Source: Chitinophagaceae bacterium
GTDB taxonomy: Bacteria; Bacteroidota; Bacteroidia; Chitinophagales; Chitinophagaceae
DNA length: 6,781 bases
Assembly: GCA_023251335.1 (NCBI GenBank)
Contig: JAHEZA010000140.1
Coordinates: 1 to 6,781 of the forward strand
Direction of reading: 5' to 3'
A program made the position numbers and the translations under genes. The notes below the pieces were generated by a model, which had not been told where the DNA came from, did not search any database, and was given only the letters and a program-made list of their open reading frames with translations. Of the stretch, positions 6,594 through 6,781 are shown piece by piece. The stretch's first letter is position 1. Each line of letters starts with the position of its first letter.

Positions 6594-6781
6594 GAAAAAA
6601 CCCATAGCAAGCATCTCACTTGATCTCGATAATCAATGGACGTACATGAAAATTCATGGAGATGCAGGATGGGATCAATACCCCTCTTATTTTGACATTT
6701 TCATTCCTCATGTTTTAAATGTATTAGACGATCTTAATTTAAAAATTACTTTTTTTATTGTAGGAAAAGATACAGAATCAG
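6586..6781 (+). CDS. Polysaccharide deacetylase-like protein, N-terminal part (cut by window edge)
   Basis: Only 65 codons are present. The fragment has SISLDLDNQW (9-18), at the place where NodB-type carbohydrate esterases carry the first strand and its metal-binding Asp, followed by KIHGDAGW (22-29) and KITFFIVGK (53-61), which matches the family's ATFFVVG strand. Family role: metal-dependent removal of N- or O-acetyl groups from a glycan or glycan precursor. No signal peptide is visible: the N-terminus is MSKKKP followed directly by the first strand, so a cytoplasmic enzyme is suggested. The start ATG is the only option, because the frame has a TAA at 6577-6579. A purine-rich AAAGGAG (6578-6584) ends one base before the ATG, too close to act as a normal ribosome binding site. 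The 8-bp overlap with the oxidoreductase gene suggests coupled translation and a shared function. The catalytic His motifs lie beyond the window. Confidence 0.75.
   Translation, partial: MSKKKPIASISLDLDNQWTYMKIHGDAGWDQYPSYFDIFIPHVLNVLDDLNLKITFFIVGKDTES

Noticed and set aside
1..6781. CRISPR array, tRNA/rRNA, insertion sequence or defence system
   Set aside because: No regularly spaced direct repeats, cloverleaf, transposase motif or terminal inverted repeats were seen; all genes fit polysaccharide biosynthesis.

Overview
The window is a piece of a surface-polysaccharide (capsule, exopolysaccharide or O-antigen) biosynthesis locus, with all genes on the + strand. The DNA is visibly AT-rich. 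Most start codons have no Shine-Dalgarno sequence: the leaders at 143, 2390, 4201 and 5250 are A/T-rich without a GGAGG-like motif. There is also a palindromic repeat core (CTCTCCAAATGGAGAG) of a kind I associate with Bacteroidota genomes. Together with the protein sequences this suggests a Bacteroidota bacterium, but genus and species cannot be read from the window.

Layout. 1-142 is a leader with no convincing gene. 143-2023 encodes a class II glutamine amidotransferase of the asparagine synthase family (626 aa). 2024-2389 is an AT-rich gap of 366 bp without a credible gene; it separates asnB from the rest. 2390-4159 encodes a nucleotide-sugar dehydrogenase of the UDP-glucose/GDP-mannose dehydrogenase family (589 aa) with an unusual C-terminal extension of about 120 residues, whose last codons run through the palindromic repeat. 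4201-5250 encodes a non-hydrolysing UDP-GlcNAc 2-epimerase family protein (349 aa, TTG start). 5250-6593 encodes an FAD-dependent amine-oxidase-like oxidoreductase (447 aa). From 6586 to the window edge runs the N-terminus of a polysaccharide deacetylase-like protein. The last three genes overlap by 1 bp and 8 bp, so they form a tight translationally coupled operon, probably with the dehydrogenase 41 bp upstream.

How the genes may work together. The epimerase and the dehydrogenase are the classic pair that turns UDP-GlcNAc into UDP-ManNAc and then UDP-ManNAcA, or that handles a related diacetamido-uronic acid. The asparagine-synthase-like protein has Gln at the position of a catalytic Glu of true asparagine synthetase. 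In such a locus it may amidate a uronic acid carboxylate instead of making asparagine. The FAD oxidoreductase and the deacetylase-like protein are a poorly characterised pair that probably modifies the glycan or a lipid-linked intermediate. Family-level calls are firm; substrates and the combined pathway are inference.
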